NCBI GenBank assembly: GCA_030765065.1
Contig: CM060978.1
Span: 55,828,421 to 55,892,420 of the forward strand
Length of the DNA: 64,000 nucleotides
From: Deroplatys truncata
Taxonomy: Eukaryota > Arthropoda > Insecta > Mantodea > Mantidae
Reading direction: 5' to 3'
Below, piece by piece: positions 21,536 through 32,092 of the stretch. Both the position numbers and the translations under genes were made by a program. Positions within the stretch are counted from its first letter, which is position 1; every line of letters begins with the position of its first letter. Under the pieces are notes generated by a model that was given only the letters and a program-made list of their open reading frames with translations, searched no databases and had not been told where the DNA came from.

Positions 21536-22190
21536 GGTAAAAAGGGTATTGCAGTCCACCCAAAAATTCCGTACTGAGATGTTACCGTAAATACATGTTT
21601 TGAGACCCCTGAATAAAACCTTAGAAAATTACTCCGAATGTGTGTGTGTCTATGAACAACATAATAAAAAAACGAAATGTCCGATAAATAGCAAACTCAA
21701 CAACTTTCAAGGAAGCGACACGAAGATTTTCAAGAAAATCCCCCAATCCAGACTACCCTTTAATTGGAAAAGTTTGCCTTAGTTTTTATTATTTCAAAAA
21801 TGAATGTAAAATTTTGATTAAAATACCATATAAGTTTAAGATATTTATATAATGAATAAAATGTTTATCTTGAATTGTCTGAATTAATATACATTAATTA
21901 ATTCTAGTTATTTTATAATTTTGTGTAACTTGTAAACTATAAGAGATAGACAAAAACGTAGTGTACAAAAAATGCAGATCTCTATAAAAACACAATTTAT
22001 TCCAAAAAACCTTTGTGGCATTACAGTTTCCGAGATGTCCATTGCTATTGATTTTAATTTTCAATACTTCATATTTTAATGTATTGTTGCTATTCAGTTG
22101 TGCCTCGCAATGTCACGGAAAGAGTGTGGAATTTCTAGGCCAGTATGTAGCGACTTGGTTTTTAAACAGCTGACTAACGATTCGGTTTCT
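21536..22190 (+). mobile_element. Family A copy A13, old and diverged
   Basis: Forward order is recognisable (ccacccaaaaattcc, tgagacccctgaat, caagaaaatcccccaatcc, aagagatagacaaaa), with many substitutions and a diverged 3' third shared with the copy at 33.9 kb ('cctcgcaatgtcacgg'). Confidence 0.6.
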
Positions 22191-22206
22191 TCAATCTATC
22201 CCGCTT

Positions 22207-22564
22207 GTACACTGGCTTCCATTTATACCATCCTCGCAGCTTTGGGAGGCATTCTACTGGCCATCACAGGTGAGGATGTATAGCAAGGAGGAGGAGGTGC
22301 GTGTATCTGTTTATCTTTTCGCGCATGCTGTGGCGTCCTGTTTTACATGCACAATTCTAGATTATTCTCATATGAATATATAACTTTGAACAATAGCTAT
22401 ATCCTTCATCACTTATTACAACGGTACTAAAATAATATATAACTAAATAAAAACATTTTTGCACAATATAGCCACGAAAAAAAATTAATTGCAACGTAAT
22501 GTAAAACTGAAATATATTATACATTTTACTCTCAAACAGAACACATTTACCAGACATTATTGGA
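22207..22564 (+). mobile_element. Solo arm of family E
   Basis: GTACACTGGCTTCCATTTAT start, then close similarity to the left arm at 19907 through 'ctcaaacagaacacatttacc' and 'agacattattgg'. Only one arm is present, either a second element truncated by the next repeat or a deletion product. Confidence 0.6.
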
Positions 22565-22589
22565 ATAAATAAGTGCGAAGGCTTTCACG

Positions 22590-22715
22590 ACGGAGTTAAT
22601 CGAGAAAATATCAAAATCTTCCGGGCTGGAAGGCCGTGGTCTAAGGATAAAATTATTTGCACCCGACGTTTCAGTCAACTCCTTGGTTGCCATTTTCAAG
22701 AGGATAGATAAACTA
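22590..22715. mobile_element. Penelope-like terminal segment (tentative)
   Basis: Contains 'cttccgggctggaaggccgtggtc' type wording followed by GACGTTTC and 'gccattttcaagagg'. Related wording occurs at 47.18 and 49.02 kb. This layout (ggccgtggtc, gacgtttc, cttcagagg) is known to me from widespread insect repeats often linked to Penelope-like retroelements; no coding sequence is present. Confidence 0.35.
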
Positions 22716-22977
22716 CGATTAACCACTAAGATCGAATCAGGAAGGGGAAAATAAATTGTGCTGTGGTACTGAACTCCATTCAATAACGCGACAATCAACT
22801 ATCTTAATCATTACACATGGAAATTGTATGTTGCATTGACCTATAAATACATTAATAACACTACAAGTACTGAACAGTACTACATTGCGGTTATATTTCA
22901 CCTCTAATAACAACAAATACTAAATAAAACTAATTTATCCTCCCCCCCAATGAGTTGCAACTCATTACGTATATATA

Positions 22978-24260
22978 GGGTCTTTCAACAAGAGTGTCCT
23001 ATATTTGAACTTAAATAAAACATGCTCTATAAATGATAGAGGTTTATTTCTTTTTTTATTTTGGAACATAATTAATATCATTACGTGTGGAAGAGAACAT
23101 CAGTTAAGTGACCGCCGCGACTTCGTTGGGTTGCACGTATACGGTTGACCCAATTTTCAATGACAGAAGAACGTAAATTAGGTCCAACTTCACGAATAAT
23201 ACGCGTGATGTTATTCATAAGATCATTTACTGTTTCTGGCTTGTTATCATAAACTCGAGATTTAACATAAACCCACAAGAAGTAATCCAACGGCGTTAAA
23301 TCGCATGACCTCGGGGGCCAGTTAACATCACCACCACGGGAAATGATGAAACCTCTGAACTTCTCCTTCAAAAGATCGAATGTTTCGAGAGCAGTATGAC
23401 CTGTGGCACCATCTTGCTGGAGCCAGATGTTTCTGAGATCCATACCACCCAATTGAGACCAAAAATAGTCCCTTATAAGAGCCCGGTATCTTTCTCCATT
23501 GACAGTTAGAGCTTCTCCATCTTCATCTTGGAAAAAATATGGACCAGTGATTGCACCATACCAAACTCCGCACCACACAGTAACCTTTTAGGGATGAAGT
23601 GGTCATTCTTGAATTTGCATTGGATTGTGATTGCTCCAATAGCGGAAATTTTGTTTGTTAACACAACCATTCATCCAAAAGTGGGCTTCGTCGCTGAAGA
23701 TGATTTTTCGACAACAATCCGGGTTAGCTTCCAGTTGCTCCATAGCCCAGTCAGCGAATACACGCGTAACCTATGGTCGTTGGGCTGTAGTTCTTGAGTT
23801 AACAACATTTTGTAAGCGTGAAACTTCAAGTCCAGATGCAGTATTTGTCAAGTTGTGGTCGGCGAAAGCCCTAATTCTTGCGCTCGACGAGCAATTGATT
23901 TGTTTCCGTTCTCGCGTACACTCTCACGAACGGCGCCTATGTTTTCGTTTGAGCGCTTACAGGCGTTCTTTGATCGCTGACAGAACCAGTTCTTTAAAAT
24001 TTATCGATCAAATGCCTAATCGTTCTCTCGCAGGGACGATTATGCAAACCGTAAGCTTCACGCAATACACGGAAGGTTTGGTGAGCAGATGATTCATTAT
24101 AATAGTAATTTTTTACAATTTCTACGCGTTGCTGAATGCTGTAACGTTCCATGGCTATTTGCCAATAACAACTGTAACCACTGAAAATAATGACTGCTGT
24201 AACTCAATAACAACGGCAGCTATCACATGTTAAAGATAGGACACTCTTGTTGAAAGATCG
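22978..24260 (-). mobile_element. Mariner-related DNA transposon (D..41..D spacing), full length
   Basis: The element is 1,283 bp. Perfectly matched inverted repeats TCTTTCAACAAGAGTGTCCT lie at both ends, flanked by TA (22976-22977, 24261-24262). It encodes one transposase on the minus strand, now broken. The complete ends make it the best-preserved autonomous-type element in the window. Confidence 0.85.
23081..24152 (-). pseudogene. Tc1/mariner-family transposase with DD41D-type spacing
   Basis: The transposase binds the element's inverted repeats and cuts and pastes it at TA. Start at 24152 (MERYSIQQRVEIVKNYYY), an N-terminal helix-turn-helix, then the first Asp in IFSDEAHFWMNG, the second in LQQDGATGHTA and the third in CDLTPLDYFLW. 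I count 41 residues between the second and third Asp, which is the spacing reported for the rosa/VISITOR-type group. The last 165 codons (23081-23578) are uninterrupted and end at the expected C-terminus. The 5' two thirds carry in-frame stops and frameshifts, so the copy is dead although all three Asp are retained. Confidence 0.75.
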
Positions 24261-24262
24261 TA

Positions 24263-24700
24263 TATTTGATCACACCGTGTTTTACTGTTGGACAACAAAG
24301 GTTCCAAGTTTTTCCGAAACATCTGGACAATCTAGAACACAAGCATGTTATACTCGTATGTTTCATAGAGCACCAAAATTGCGGAGAAAATAAGCTTGGA
24401 ACTAACGGAGGAAAAACATGTCGAAGTCGGAATAATTATCAACGTTTTTCCTGAACTTCCTCATTAACGCCTCAGTTTTTCTACTTCAAACATTTATTTC
24501 TCCGTCAATTTTAATCACAAACCGGTGATATTGTCACAACTAAAGTTGGACACAGGGGGGAATAACTGGGAATCAGGTAATAGAGAACTCAGAGTTTGGC
24601 TTAACGAAACTACTATATTCCAGAAAGTTAAATTTCTACCATGCGATAGTTGGGTTTACAGGATCAGGGATGATGGTGGTACTAGCTAACATTATTATTA
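24263..24700. other. Unassigned stretch
   Basis: No coding, terminal repeats or window-internal similarity seen between the DD41D element and the next promoter-like region. Confidence 0.35.
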
Positions 24701-25027
24701 ACAATTTATTTTATAATGCTTACCTTGAGAAACGTCTCGTCGTGGATGAGGATAGCCAATACTCAACTCGACTTTGTCAAGCCGCTAGTGGTGCCAAATA
24801 AAACCATCCGGAGCGGCCGTGCAGGGCCGTCGATGGGTAGCATCGTGGTCCCGGCCAAGTTGCAACACAAAGTCCCCTGAGTAAAGCTCAAGCACTTGTT
24901 TATATAGGGTTAAATACCCTGGCAGCTATTACCAAATATGGTCTGTCACCGCCCTGGGTTTGAAATATAGCAGCCAATCATAACTCAATACGTCAATGTT
25001 CTAGAACATTCTATGTGACGTAACGCT
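24700..25027 (-). promoter_or_regulatory. Promoter-like region, minus strand
   Basis: On the minus strand CCCTATATAAAC lies near 24905, followed about 30 bp later by 'tactcagggg' (initiator-like), a GC-rich leader and 'aaataaattgtt' near 24705. 'tctagaacattctatg' upstream is a weak heat-shock-like motif. It could be an LTR or 5' end of a retroelement; no ORF follows. Confidence 0.3.
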
Positions 25028-26201
25028 GTTTTTGTTTTTGTTTTTTGTTTTTTGGGGGGTTATTTTGTTTTTTTTGGAAAGGGTTGACAGTGTAGAGTTG
25101 GAAGGGAAGAGTTGGCTTATTTCGCCTGGTGTGGTAAGGAAGTCCAAGCGGTAGACAGGAATATTAATAAGTGAAGGAAAGAATGGTGGAGTCCCGCATA
25201 AGCACCTCCGTCATTTACGTAATTTTAATTGCTGCCGGCGGTGCCGGTCAGGCGCATTGATTGGGTTCAGGTGGACAGCCATGACACTAGTCTCTGACTG
25301 TCACCTGGGAATTCTGGGGTGAGCATTTGGTTTAAGTGTGTGTGATCTGCATTGTTTATGAGTTTCAGTGGTTGTAGCGTCGTTGTGAGAGCGGTTGTCG
25401 AAGTAAATGTGTTTCCATAAACGTGCCTATTAGTGCGTTGCTTTCGTCTAATTTGTGGTAATTCCCCTCCAGTAGCTGGAGTTTCTGAAGAACAGTGGCT
25501 TCGGATTGCTCGTGCTGCTCTCTAAGCTCAGCGATAGCGGCCTCTAGGGCTCCCAGTCGCGTGGGCAGGTCGTTGCAGCTGCTGTCTGTGGCGTCATCTG
25601 GTTCCATGAGGTGAGCTTCGATAAGCTGACACGAATTAACTACCGGGCTCTGCTTGTCCTGGACGTTCTGTCGAAGTCGCAGGAACTGGGAGGCAATCGT
25701 TGAGAGATGTCGGATGGTTGTGCGATGTTTGGCCTCCATTGCAGCCAGGCGTGCATTCGAAGACCGCTGCAACGCCTCGAGGCGGAGGCCGATGTCCCCA
25801 GGCTGTGTTGAATGCTTTCCACGGCGTTCAGGAAGTTTGATGCTGTGGAAGCGCAGGAAGGCACGTGCTGATGGAGTGGCAAGAAGTACTTGAAGCTGTT
25901 GGCTGCTTGGTGTGGTTTGGTGCTGGAAGGTTTTGTGGCTGAGCTGGTGGCGTTGTTTGTTGATGAGTTGCTGGTGCCCTCGGATAGAGGGGCACCGCGC
26001 CTGGCCTGTAAAGTGGCCGTGGCCACCACAGGTGGCGCAGTACCTGCGGCGTCGGCGGAGGTCGTGGCTGGTGCAGTGTGCAGTTAATGTTGTGGCACAG
26101 CAGTAATGGCACCTGGGAGGTGCGGCGCAAGAAGAGGCGTCGTGTCCATAGCAACAGTATCGTCGGCAAGGCTGATGATCTTCCGTTCGAAGGTGCAGCT
26201 A
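25028..26201 (-). mobile_element. Gag-only non-LTR retroelement remnant (Jockey-like)
   Basis: Minus-strand order: ORF1/Gag with zinc knuckles, stop, about 280 bp of 3' UTR, then an A-rich tract (25028-25085 read on the minus strand). No endonuclease or reverse transcriptase ORF lies between Gag and the tail. It is either an ORF1-only element (compare HeT-A and mammalian HAL1) or an ORF2 deletion product. Its 5' end is not identified. Confidence 0.5.
25365..26198 (-). pseudogene. LINE ORF1/Gag-like protein with zinc knuckles and coiled coil
   Basis: Open for 278 codons without an ATG; a TAG at 26199-26201 precedes it. Residues about 10-65 form three Cys/His clusters: C-x2-C-Y-G-H-x4-C, then PPRCHYCC with a downstream H-C pair, then C-A-T-C-G-G-H-x-H-F with a final C-P. 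This is the zinc-knuckle layout of Jockey-type LINE ORF1 proteins, which coat element RNA. Residues about 120-270 are Leu/Ala/Glu/Gln-rich and likely coiled coil (LGALEAAIAELREQHEQ). It ends RRYNH-stop. No overlapping ORF2 follows. Confidence 0.55.
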
Positions 26202-26727
26202 AGAGTCTGCAGAAAGACACGTACTCCTCAGAAAATGATGGCACAGTAACGTCCCTTTGAAATGTCAAAGGAAATGGCAAACCGCTGTATCATGTCATAC
26301 ATACAATTTACTAAGACTTAAGCAGAATTAAGAATATAAAATATGATTCTATATGAATTCAGAAACTTATGACAGGTTAATAAAATAATGCCAATTAATA
26401 CAAAATAATAATTACAATACGGATCCCCTCAGTCACGTTCGTGACAATATTATACAGGAATTGATCTACTAAATGTATTTAAAATAATTTTATGACCACT
26501 ACACATGAGACTTTGAACTTAACGGGAGATTTAAAGGCCCGTCCTGCCAATGTCGACGTCGTTGTTTCTAACGCTTCCGTATGGTCTATTACCTCCGAGA
26601 AATCCTCACTCCAGTGATGACTGAACCCATTTCTGAGGTGGAGGCATCCAGAAGGCGGAATCCGTTGACTCCGGTGGTAGGGTGATGAGCGTGAGGATGG
26701 CAGAGGAATGAGAGAACCTACAGGTTT
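26202..26727. other. Unassigned stretch
   Basis: Likely includes the decayed 5' part of the Gag-like element, then unrelated AT-rich DNA up to the mariner target TA. No gene is supported. Confidence 0.3.
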
Positions 26728-26729
26728 TA

Positions 26730-28018
26730 CGAGGGGCATTTTTATTTTGAGCCTTGGCAACCCTGAATGTTGTAGGTGCCATCTGACGTTTCCAATTGAA
26801 AGTTTGACATTTTTGACCATAATCTACTTCAAACATTTTGTCAATAGAGCGTCATTTGTTTTGTTTATACTAACTTGAAAATTGTGTGTCAACAAAAACA
26901 TGGAATTAACACGTGAAAATGTTCGTGCAGTGATTTATTACAACTTTCGACGTGGATTATCAAGACAAGAGTGCATCGATCAACTAACTTCCACATTTGG
27001 CGACGAAGCTCCATCCTTTGCCACTGTGAAACGCTGGTATAACGAACTTAATCGTGGCCCCCATTCGCACAATGATTAAGTTCGTGAACGTCGTCCAAAA
27101 TCAGTTGTTGTGCCAGAAAACATTGATGCTGTGCATCATTAATAATGAATGATCGCCATGCGACATACTGTGAGATTGCGGCAACCCTAGGTATTAGTTC
27201 CATCAGCATATATAAAATATTGCATGATTATTTAGCCGTGAAAAAGGTTTGCTCTCGTTGGATCCCACATAATTTGACGCAATCTCAAAAAGGTGCTCGT
27301 GTCGATTGGTGTACAGAAATGCTCAAGAAATACAATGGCGGTGCCTCAAAAGACGTATATAAGATTGTAACAGCTGAAAAGTCATGGATCTATGCGTATG
27401 AGCCGGAACGTAAACAGCAGTCGACTGTATGTGTGTTTCAAGATGAAGCAAATCCAACAAAAGTTGTTCGCTCTTGAAGCACTTCGAAGCAAATGGTCGC
27501 CTGCTTTTTCATGTAAAACTGGCCATGTGGCAACAGTGCCTTTAGAGGAACGTAAAACGGTCAATTCCGAATGGTACACAACCATTTGTTTGCCGTAAGT
27601 CTTCGGTGAAGTAAGGAAAACCAACAAGAACCGTAGGATCGTTCTTCATCAAGGCAATGCGAGCGCACACACATCTCGTCTAACAACTGAGTATTTGAAG
27701 GCTCCAAAAATCGAATTGATGGGTCATCCGCCATACAGTACTGATTTGGCACCAAATGACTTCTTTTTGTTCCCGAACTTCAAGAATAAATTGCGTGGAC
27801 AACGATTTTTCGTTGGCAGAAGAAGCCGTTGATGCCTTCAAAAACCATGTTTTGGAGGTGTCTCAAGAAGACTGGAATAAATGCCTTGACAAATGGTTCA
27901 AACGGATGGTAAAGTGTATTGATCATAAAGGAGAATATTTTGAAAAACAATAAAGCAGTTTTCAATCAGAAATTACTTTTTTTAATTACTAGACTCAAAA
28001 TATAAATAGTGCCCCTCG
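26730..28018 (+). mobile_element. Mariner (DD34D) element, full length, degenerate
   Basis: Inverted ends CGAGGGGCATTTTTATTTTG and the inverse of 'caaaatataaatagtgcccctcg', flanked by TA at 26728-26729 and 28019-28020; 1,289 bp. It encodes a single broken transposase. A deleted relative lies at 47548-48166. Confidence 0.8.
26900..27953 (+). pseudogene. Mariner transposase, catalytically dead
   Basis: Starts MELTRENVRAVIYYNFRRGL with two helix-turn-helix units (second near LGISSISIYKILHDYL) and the linker R-W-I-P-H-N-L typical of mariner. Expected catalytic words are mutated: the first reads TAEKSWIYAYEPE, so the Asp is lost. The second reads LHQGNASAHTS, so Asp is replaced by Gly. The third, PPYSTDLAPNDFFLF, keeps its Asp. 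In-frame stops occur near 27077 and 27140, and frameshifts near 27475, 27590 and 27810. The stop is at 27951-27953. Confidence 0.75.
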
Positions 28019-28020
28019 TA

Positions 28021-28570
28021 CTGAAGACTCCAAACCATTGGGGATACTTTATAGTGCATTCACATGAATCAGACAGCACTATATTCCGCACGACAGTTGG
28101 TAATCCTTAACTACCTAATCTCAAAACCTTTACTATTGAAACTTATTATTTGAAATCTGAGTTAAGTAGAAACACAAAACTTAGAAGAGAACAACCAACA
28201 GCCACTTGTAACAATACGAAAGCCAGCAAAGCAAGGACGGCCGAAGATATCAGGTTATTTTCCATAGGCAGTGAAGGGAGACCGTGAAGGATTTCTCAGC
28301 ACCCGGACCTTTATTAGCGCACCCCCACTCTTAGACCGGTTAGGTAGCGTCAAAGGTAGGGTAATGAGCAAGTCAGAGGTGAAGGCGTGGATTCAGCAAT
28401 CCAGAGCAGGTCACCTAGGTTTACCTGGGCGGGATGTTAATCGCACGGTACCTAGCCTTTACCTGTGCGATATAGAAGGTGAATAAAGATTTTTGCAAGA
28501 TTTCATGTTTGTGGTCAATGGGCGCAGTTTAGCTTTCTGCACTGCCAATGGCTGGGTGTCGGCGAAACAC
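28021..28570. other. Unassigned stretch, perhaps 3' region of a LINE
   Basis: GC-richer after 28250. 'gtgaataaagatttttgcaag' at 28480 resembles a polyadenylation signal on the plus strand. The frame 28271-28486 has no recognisable domain. The minus strand may be LINE 3' UTR continuing from 28.7 kb. Confidence 0.3.
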
Positions 28571-28576
28571 ACTCGT

Positions 28577-28627
28577 GCGGTCATGCTCCAAGTGGTGACC
28601 AAGCCCAGTACTGCTTAAACTTGGCGG
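28577..28627 (-). other. 5S-rRNA-like segment in retroelement DNA
   Basis: On the minus strand, AAGTTTAAGCAGTACTGGGC followed by 'ttggtcaccacttggagcatgacc' parallels the 3' part of insect 5S rRNA (AAGTTAAGCA..GGGC.. GGTCAGTACTTGGA..GTGACC). The match is partial and no complete 5S gene is present. It lies 3' of the Jockey ORF2 end, so it is probably a 5S-derived piece inside a LINE 3' UTR or a composite SINE. Confidence 0.4.
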
Positions 28628-28727
28628 CTGCTTGCGTGGTCGTCAAGTTAAGCAGGCTGGCTGGCAGCGAAGCAGGATGGAATTTGAGTAAGGTTTTGAG
28701 GAATATTGAAGTTAGGAGGCGGGCGGG

Positions 28728-29215
28728 TTACCACTGCTTATATTGGGGGGCGTGTGATGGATAGGAGTGGCAGCCTTTAAGGCCGGAGGACAAGGCGTCT
28801 TTAGGTAACCGGTAACTATTCTGTCGTCTTGGTGCCCTGTGGTCGTAGCGACCCAGGGTGTGCACCAGCTGGTTGGTATGGTAAGTGAGTTTCATGTACA
28901 TGGTGCAGGTGGAGACCGGAGTGGATGTGTAGGATGTGTGACGAGAATCAACGCGCGGTATCATAGATCATCCGAAGCGCCTTGTTCTGGACGGTCTGCA
29001 GCCTGCGGATGGTGGTCGCTTCTGCCGGTCCCCAGACCTTACAGCCAAACAGAATCAGGGGCGGAACAATCGCCTGATATAGGCGTAGTTTGAGGTGTAT
29101 AGGCATGATTGAACGAAATACAGGGTACAGCTACCTGACAGCGGCGAGGCCGATCTTTGTCCTGACATGTGGAGCGAAAGTGTTAGGTCGGTTAGGACCA
29201 ACTTAAAATTGCCAC
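28728..29215 (-). pseudogene. Jockey-type LINE ORF2, C-terminal end
   Basis: From 29106 the minus strand reads MPIHLKLRLYQAIVPPLILF, then GCKVWGPAEATTIRRLQTVQ and NKALRMIYDTA, the conserved stretch downstream of the reverse-transcriptase domain in Jockey-clade LINEs. A stop at 28948-28950 and a frameshift follow. The neighbouring frame (28728-28964) continues with YHTNQLVHTLGRYDHRAPRR, matching the usual LGxYDHR C-terminus, and stops at 28728. RT and endonuclease domains are absent, as expected of 5' truncation. Confidence 0.65.
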
Positions 29216-29832
29216 CTCAGAGACGGAAATCGAAACACGAATCGTCAGTGCGAGAGCCGGAAATGATATCACTGTGCTACCTCGGTGCCCTTATCCTGCC
29301 AATTTTAAATCTACTGAATTCAGAAACTATTAAGATACCAGATTGGCATTTTTATAGGAGTAGATTTGCTGAGTAGTTTCTAAGTATGTCTACTATTTTG
29401 AAACAAACCTTCGATACGTTTTCGATACTTTTAAATTTTTAAGCTTTGCATTATTGAAAGTTGTTGCTCTTAACTTTATAATAGATAAGAAATGAAAGGA
29501 GTCAACACTTCACGTTACTGCCTTGCACCCATCCCAAAAGAGTTATTGGACTACAGATCTTGATAGACCTGACTGCGTTTCCTTTGAGTGAATCAATGCA
29601 ACATTCCAAAATCTTGTGCCTAAATGAAAACATGCAAAACAATTGGGGAAGGTATAGAACTACTAATGTAACATGCAGCGTTAACTGAGTTATACTTCAT
29701 TCATGAAATAGTTATCTTGGGTTACTAGCTTACACGTATACCGTAAGACTAATTTCCATAATAGGATAGAAGAATCCTTAAAAATAGTTTTCAGTACAAA
29801 ATGTAGTTACATAAAAAGGAGGACGAAGAAAT
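29216..29832. other. Unassigned AT-rich stretch
   Basis: No ORF, repeat or terminal structure recognised up to the SINE. Confidence 0.35.
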
Positions 29833-30110
29833 GTCCTCCTGGTCTAGGGGTACCGTGCTAACCTCCAGTTACCGAAGTCTCGGGTTCAAACCCGGTGGAG
29901 GGCGATGGATCTTTTTCAAGCATAAAAATCCTTAGCATTGTTTCCTTCGGAAGAGAAGTAAAGCCGGTGGTCCCGTATCGTAGATTTACGGTACGTAAAA
30001 GAACCTCAAACCTGATAAACAGACCTCTGAACAAAATTTCCGGTCTTTCACGCCCAATACAGAATGAACGCTGAGAGCCATAGTAGCTAAAAGGCATCCA
30101 TAAGTATAAC
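29833..30110 (+). mobile_element. tRNA-headed SINE (family F), full length
   Basis: The first 72 nt are tRNA-like: A-box-like TGGTCTAGGGGTACC, B box GGGTTCAAACCCG, and near-complementary ends (GTCCTCC with GGAGGGC). A conserved body follows (aaatccttagcattg, cttccttcgg, ggtggtcccg, tttacggtacgtaaaagaacc). Two further copies at 40.83 and 58.21 kb share the body more strongly than the head, as in SINE superfamilies with conserved central domains. Confidence 0.75.
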
Positions 30111-31907
30111 TAAATTTAATTTTTAAAGCGAAGTTTAGCGGAGATAAATAAGGTTTTCTTGGTATTTGGTTTCTGACTCGGAAAGGATTTGTTTTGCCGG
30201 CTGCTCAGGTAGAGGGTGTATATGAGATGTTATCTCAGGGAGTGTGGATAGGACGTTAATGACACTCGCATTTCTCCTTCACTGGCCCGTTTATAGTGAT
30301 GATCCACACTGTGTTCCTTTTACCGAATCCCCGTCACACAATACCTGATTCCGCCTATTATCCCTAGCTATTATATACGTGTTTCCCCATTTCTATTTCT
30401 CTTCTTACGTGAAAAATATGTTGTGAATTTTGTTCACCGGAACTTAATCATTTCTACCCTCCTTTCCGCACATTAACTTGACACTAACTTTCACACATAT
30501 TCAGTCTCGACGCTTGGCACGAAGTTCCCGATGCTCAACATGTAATCTGTTCCCCTGTTCGACACGAAGTCTCTCCCACAGTTCGACACGAGGTGTTCCA
30601 TGTTACCCACGTCTCAAAATCCTCTGCCTCCTAGATAATTTTTCTATTCTCCGCCTATTTTCTAGTTTCATTCCTCCTTTTTACTATTCACGTGACTTTT
30701 ATAATTTCTCATTGGTCATATTTTTAAGTTTTACGCCTTTACCATTGGTTCGTTATATTTTCAAGTTGACCTTCACCGCGTCTAAAATTACCGTCTTATT
30801 TCCGCCTGATTACCTTTTCTGTCCGGTTGACTGCATCTGACTTCCCGTCTGTTGTCTTCGTTTCCTGTGGGTTTCACAAAATTCTATGTAGCTTAAGTGC
30901 TTGCTAATGTCTCCGCCTGTTTGTTCGTGAAACATTTCTCATTTTTACAGTTTTCCCTAGTCTCTCTTGGCTCTGGAATACGCGGTTTCCTACATTTTAT
31001 TTCCATCTGTTTTATTTTATTCACGTTCATTTTATTTATTCGTATCTGTTCTTTACTTAGTCTCCGTCGTTATGATTTTATTCCCCCCTTTCTAATCCTT
31101 CATATTATCTTTATTCTTCTTTCTTATTATTATTCCAATCCTTATTATTATCATTATTATTATTATTAGCCTTGAATAACAATAGGGGATATATAATCCG
31201 TGACATTATCAAGATAAAAAGATTGCTGCCAATTGGAGAATATCAAAGAAGAACAATTTCCGAATTAGCATACAATACAGGGTTGATTACGTGCGTTTAT
31301 ACACAGAAAACTACTAATAACAACATTATTCAGTGAACAAGCGTCGTCTTTACAGTTTTAAATTAAGAGACTTTCGAGTTTCGAGTATCGGTGCCCAAAG
31401 ATCATATTGGTATCGAGAAATAATCGTGTGTTTCATCACTACTTTTATGCAACAGGTTTGTTTATTAAGCAAGATAGGACATGTATATCATGCTATCATT
31501 TGATTAGTATTAATCAGCAATTATTTTTTAAAATAAATATATATTGTTAACATAAAAGTAGAATCACAGCGGCACCCAGAGGTGGTTTTCATCATCATAA
31601 AATTTATTTTGTTATCTTCAGTAGTTTCTGAGAAAACACGTCACTTATACCAGAAAATGCGATTCACAGAAAAAGCTGTACAAAACAAAATTGGAGAAAG
31701 CAAACTCGAGTATATTTGAACAGAAGGAAGCCACATGACCTGAGCACATAGAAACTTTCACATTTTTAGTGGTTCCATTTGCAGAGCAAAACTTTCCCTA
31801 AAATATGGAGTAAAGTTTATCTCTCTACTCTGATATGTGAGTTATGACATTCTTTTAAGTGAAGTGGTGCAGAATTTACAATACAAAATGGCAAATGCAG
31901 TAACATT
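30111..31907. other. Unassigned, T-rich, including (TTA)n tract
   Basis: Strong strand bias to T and pyrimidines from 30420 to 31170, ending in ATT/TTA triplets. A short repeated word (gttcgacacgaag) appears three times near 30515-30595. The open frames at 30478-30840 and 30897-31169 are Phe/Ile/Tyr-rich translations of T-rich DNA, not supported as genes. Confidence 0.4.
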
Positions 31908-32092
31908 TTTACTTTATCTACTACGTATAGTAAGTAAAAGTATTATATTGCACCCAAAAATTCGTTACCGAGATTTCATACATGTTTTGAGGCCACCTGA
32001 ATCCAAATAAAGCATTTTTGAAACATGTTCGTGTGTGTGTCTGTCTGTGAACAGCTAAACTCAAAAACGAAAAGTCGGATAAATACCAAAGC
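31908..32092 (+). mobile_element. Family A copy A14, 5' fragment
   Basis: TTTTACTTTATCTACTACGT to 'gtcggataaataccaaagc'; only the first 185 bp remain. Confidence 0.65.

Noticed and set aside
25640..26280. Two long overlapping Pro/Ser/Thr-rich frames on the minus strand
   Set aside because: They are shadows of the zinc-knuckle Gag-like frame (25365-26198), which alone has a meaningful Cys/His pattern.
30478..31169. Two open frames of 90-120 codons in T-rich DNA
   Set aside because: Phe/Leu/Ile/Tyr-rich composition follows from the T bias; no signal peptide plus domain pattern and no repeat copy supports coding.
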